Source: Salipiger sp. H15
GTDB lineage: Bacteria > Pseudomonadota > Alphaproteobacteria > Rhodobacterales > Rhodobacteraceae
Length of the DNA stretch: 64,000 bases
Reading direction: 5' to 3'
Assembly: GCF_040409955.1 (NCBI RefSeq)
Contig: NZ_CP123386.1
Location: 62,001 to 126,000, forward strand
A program made the translations under genes and the position numbers. Shown piece by piece: positions 61,588 to 64,000 of the stretch. Each line of letters opens with the position of its first letter. The first letter of the stretch is position 1. The notes beneath the pieces are model-generated. The model saw only the letters and a program-made list of their open reading frames with translations. It made no database searches and was not told the origin of the DNA.

Positions 61588-62358
61588 TCAGGTTTCGGGG
61601 AACTGGTCCAGTTCCGCGGTGCCGTTGGCCAGTTCGTTGAGCCGCGAGGCGGCCTGGGTTCTGTTGGTGGCGTTCAGCTTGCGCATGATGTTGCGGATGT
61701 GGACCTTGACCGTGCTCTCGCAGAGGCCAAGCTCGAAGGCGATGGTCTTGTTCGCCGCGCCGCGCTGCAGCGCGCAGGCCACGGCCAGCTGCCGCTCGGT
61801 GAAATACCGCTCGAGCCCCGGCCGTTCGTGCCGCGCCTCGGTGAGCGCCGCGCACATGGCCAGCATGCTGCGCCGCGGCAGCACCACGCTGTTCGAGGAC
61901 GAGCCCCGCAACGCAGCGATCAGTTCGCTGGCTCCCGCGCTCGGAGGAATGTAGCTGGCCGCGCCGCACTTGATCGCGGCGCAGGTCGCCATCATGTCAT
62001 CGTCCCGCGCAAGAACGATGACCCGGCGCTCCCCCGCGCGGGCAATGAAGTCGCGCAATCCCTGCCGGACCTCCCCCGCATCGAGCGGCGCATCTCCGAT
62101 ATTGTAGAGAACCGCCTCTTCCTCGACGTTGGCCTCTTCCGCCTGCTCCCACTCCTCGACCGTGCGGAACATGCGGATATCGGCCCCCGGAAAGGAATTT
62201 TCCAGAAGCGCACCAAGAAGTTCCTGCTCCAGGGCGTGGCGCGAGATCATGCTGATCGTCATCTTGCACGCGCTGAAAACGGACGGGCTGGAAGCTACGC
62301 ACTCCGAGAGCGAGTCACTCTTTCGCCCCCGTCCGGGAACATTCATTTCGCTGAGCAT
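61588..62358 (-). CDS. LuxR-family regulator with degenerate receiver domain
   Basis: A 256-residue regulator. Residues about 25-150 look like a receiver-type alpha/beta domain (VLYNIGDAPLDAGEVR, RVIVLARDDDMMATCAAIKCGAASYIPP), but the usual phosphoacceptor Asp is not obvious. The C-terminal GerE-type HTH is FTERQLAVACALQRGAANKTIA followed by LGLCESTVKVHIRNIMRKLNATNRTQ. GGGAG six bases ahead of the ATG sets the start. VpsT/CsgD-like regulators of this build control exopolysaccharide genes; that role here is inferred from position. Confidence 0.87.
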   Translation of the reverse strand: MLSEMNVPGRGRKSDSLSECVASSPSVFSACKMTISMISRHALEQELLGALLENSFPGADIRMFRTVEEWEQAEEANVEEEAVLYNIGDAPLDAGEVRQGLRDFIARAGERRVIVLARDDDMMATCAAIKCGAASYIPPSAGASELIAALRGSSSNSVVLPRRSMLAMCAALTEARHERPGLERYFTERQLAVACALQRGAANKTIAFELGLCESTVKVHIRNIMRKLNATNRTQAASRLNELANGTAELDQFPET

Positions 62359-62523
62359 AAATTTCTCCCTGTTTCTCGAAAAACCAGATAACCGGAAATC
62401 ACTCAACACATTTTGTGGAAATTGATTGCCCAAGCGGGCAGATTGGAAATTAGAAAACTGCCACCACTCAACCAAAATGGTCTGGCACCCCCTGCCAGCC
62501 TACTCAAAGGTTCACCCTAGACA

Positions 62524-63210
62524 ATGACGGAATTCAAAGAGAGCCGTCAATTGGCCAAAAGGACACGTCACACCGTGGCAAAACAAGAAGTGATACCTTT
62601 AGGGTGTAGCGGCAACCTCCTCGAGATTCTGCACTCGCTGGACAAGGTCTGCCACGTTTCCGCCATCATTGACGATGCTCCGCATCTTCAGGGCCGGGAG
62701 TTTCAGGGTATACCGGTTTATCCGTTTGCGCGAACACAAGATTTTCCCGGGGCGAAGTTCCTCTGCCTGATCGGTTCCGCGCGGTCGTTCGCCGCCCGTT
62801 CCGACATCATCGCAAGGACCGGCCTGCCCGCGGAACGCTTCGCAACTTTCCTCCATCCCACTGCTTTCGTTTCGGAAATGGCGGAAGTCGGGTGCGGCTC
62901 CGTGGCCTATGACGGGGTGCTGGTCACGTCGAATGCACGGATCGGCGAACACGTGCTCATGATGCCGCGCTGCGTGATCCACCACGACGTGACGATCGGC
63001 AACTTCACGCTGATTGGCACCAATGTGATTCTCGCCGGGGGCGTCCGGGTCGGCGAGAGCTGCTACATCGGCAGCGGCAGCGCGCTGCGCGACGGAGTCG
63101 AAATCGGGGACGGCGCGCTCGTGGGAATGGGCTCGGTGGTCGTTCGAGACGTCGAGCCGGGCAGCATCGTCGCCGGGAATCCGGCACGTCCCTTGCCTCG
63201 CCGGACATGA
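62524..63210 (+). CDS. PglD/NeuD-like sugar O- or N-acyltransferase
   Basis: A 228-residue hexapeptide acyltransferase. The N-terminal half carries the PglD-type Rossmann-like domain (IPLGCSGNLLEILHSL, AIIDDAP, FLCLIGSARSFAARSDI). The left-handed beta-helix runs from ATFLHPTAFVSEMAEVGCGS to VIHHDVTIGNFTLIGTNVILAGGVRVGESCYIGSGSALRDG and ends [13 protein letters not shown]; His in IHHDV is the likely catalytic base. The expected glycine-rich front IxGxGGHA is altered to LGCSGN. No good ribosome site; GTG 62575 is an alternative start. Confidence 0.87.
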   Translation: MTEFKESRQLAKRTRHTVAKQEVIPLGCSGNLLEILHSLDKVCHVSAIIDDAPHLQGREFQGIPVYPFARTQDFPGAKFLCLIGSARSFAARSDIIARTGLPAERFATFLHPTAFVSEMAEVGCGSVAYDGVLVTSNARIGEHVLMMPRCVIHHDVTIGNFTLIGTNVILAGGVRVGESCYIGSGSALRDGVEIGDGALVGMGSVVVRDVEPGSIVAGNPARPLPRRT

Positions 63211-63739
63211 AATGGCGCGGCCCAGGGCATGGAAACTGCGCCGCCTGATGTCCCTGCCGCGCCTGCTTGAAATGGGAGCGCTCAAGAAAGTGGCGATTTT
63301 GCAGCAACTTGGTTGTCTGACTTCTGCTGCGTAAACCCCCGACGTCCCCCGGCGGCGAGTCACCCACCGTTATGGCGAAGGCACAGGGGACGGCGAGGGG
63401 GGCAAGGTGCAAACGCCCGGCGCCCTTTCGAGGGGCATCACCCGAAAACTCCGAAGCGCGACTCGGGAAATACGAAGGAGGACGATTTTCCTCGACGGGA
63501 AAAATAGACCTTTCGGTCTATGCGGAATTGGACAGAACCTGCTTTCGAAAGCTATGGGAAGTCCAGATTGCAGTCCGTAATATAGGGCCTCAAACGGATG
63601 TTTTTCAACCTTAGCGGGTATCGCGGAGACGCTCACTTCTGTGGAAAAGAGACGTCAAGAAAATTCGCGAAGACGATTGTCCCAATCGACAGTGACACAT
63701 TGCCGGCCCAAGAGAGAAATATTGGTCAGTGATCGTCAC
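63211..63739. other. 529-base, AT-richer region with no recognised gene
   Basis: Base composition is lower in GC than the rest of the locus. Several short frames exist on both strands but none has a ribosome site and protein-like sequence together. It contains the terminator hairpin described separately; otherwise nothing was identified. Confidence 0.45.
63500..63521 (-). terminator. Intrinsic terminator with GAAA tetraloop
   Basis: On the minus strand a seven-base stem ATAGACC / GGTCTAT closes a GAAA tetraloop and is followed directly by TTTT. This is a textbook Rho-independent terminator. It lies about 220 bases after the stop of the DegT-like gene. Confidence 0.75.
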
Positions 63740-64000
63740 TCATCCCGCTTTCGCCTGAGGGTATTCGGCGCCAATGGCATTTTCAAGTTCACCGAGAACG
63801 ATATCCTGATCCTCAGTCGTCATTTGCGCGAATAGCGGGATCAAAATTGCCTTATCCTGCGCAAATTCAGAATTATTCAGTGGAAATCTGACTGGAAGAT
63901 CCATCTGGGATTCCTCCCGGTGCATATTCATAATCCCGCGCCTCGTGGCAACGCCGGCATCGAGCAATCTTTGCATCACGATCCGCTGATCCAATTCCGG
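63740..64000 (-). CDS. DegT/DnrJ/EryC1 aminotransferase, C-terminal part (5' end outside window)
   Basis: The last 86 codons of a protein that continues past the window edge. QRLLDAGVATRRGIMNMHRE, LNNSEFAQDKAILIPLF and MTTEDQDIVLGEL match the C-terminal domain of PLP-dependent sugar aminotransferases (the TRRGIM-x-HRE block is characteristic). The catalytic lysine is upstream. With the neighbouring PglD-like acyltransferase it suggests synthesis of an acylamino sugar such as a bacillosamine-type residue (inference). Confidence 0.85.
   Translation of the reverse strand, partial: PELDQRIVMQRLLDAGVATRRGIMNMHREESQMDLPVRFPLNNSEFAQDKAILIPLFAQMTTEDQDIVLGELENAIGAEYPQAKAG

Noticed and set aside
63370..63636. 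Short minus-strand frame (88 codons) near the right end
   Set aside because: No ribosome site, the terminator hairpin lies inside it, and the product is proline/serine-rich without a recognisable fold.

Overview
The window is GC-rich, densely packed DNA from a proteobacterium. TRAP transport, a tryptophan-tryptophylquinone (TTQ) amine dehydrogenase, periplasmic nitrate reductase and PssD/PssE-type glycosyltransferases together suggest an alphaproteobacterium of the Rhodobacteraceae/roseobacter kind. That placement is inference from gene content; there is no rRNA or other marker gene here, and no tRNA, CRISPR array or insertion sequence was seen.

Region 1 (1-11.6 kb) is an aromatic/amine catabolic block. 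It starts with the tail of a short-chain dehydrogenase, a class IA oxygenase reductase and an HpaC-like flavin reductase, followed by a complete three-part TRAP transporter and a MarR regulator. A FeaR-like AraC regulator is divergent from an aldehyde dehydrogenase, which is followed by the heavy chain, MauE-like, MauD-like and light chain genes of a TTQ amine dehydrogenase and two small c-type cytochromes. The order B-E-D-A-cytochrome and the light-chain sequence look more like aromatic amine dehydrogenase (aau) than methylamine dehydrogenase (mau). The likely logic is uptake, periplasmic deamination of an aromatic amine to an aldehyde, oxidation to the acid and then ring hydroxylation.

Region 2 (11.6-18.2 kb, minus strand) is a nap operon in the order napF-D-A-G-H-B-C, followed by a small membrane protein. 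It meets the amine cluster tail to tail.

Region 3 (18.5-64 kb) is a very large exopolysaccharide locus. It holds parts for two Wzx/Wzy-type pathways: two initiating sugar-phosphate transferases (25.1 and 58.9 kb), two flippases (28.5 and 57.1 kb), two polymerase/ligase-like membrane proteins (33.6 and 45.2 kb), two Wzz/BY-kinase co-polymerases (35.0 and 50.3 kb) and two Wza-like exporters (38.3 and 46.7 kb). Set A is a long, overlapping minus-strand series (41.1 to 26.2 kb) that also encodes two sulfotransferases, a pyruvyl transferase and an F420-dehydrogenase-beta-like iron-sulfur protein, so its product is probably sulfated and pyruvylated. Set B adds five glycosyltransferases, a HAD-membrane fusion protein and a UDP-xylose synthase. 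Three right-handed beta-helix proteins are interspersed; two of them are paralogues, and one of those overlaps the Wza gene. A LuxR-type regulator, a PglD-like acyltransferase and the end of a DegT aminotransferase close the window.
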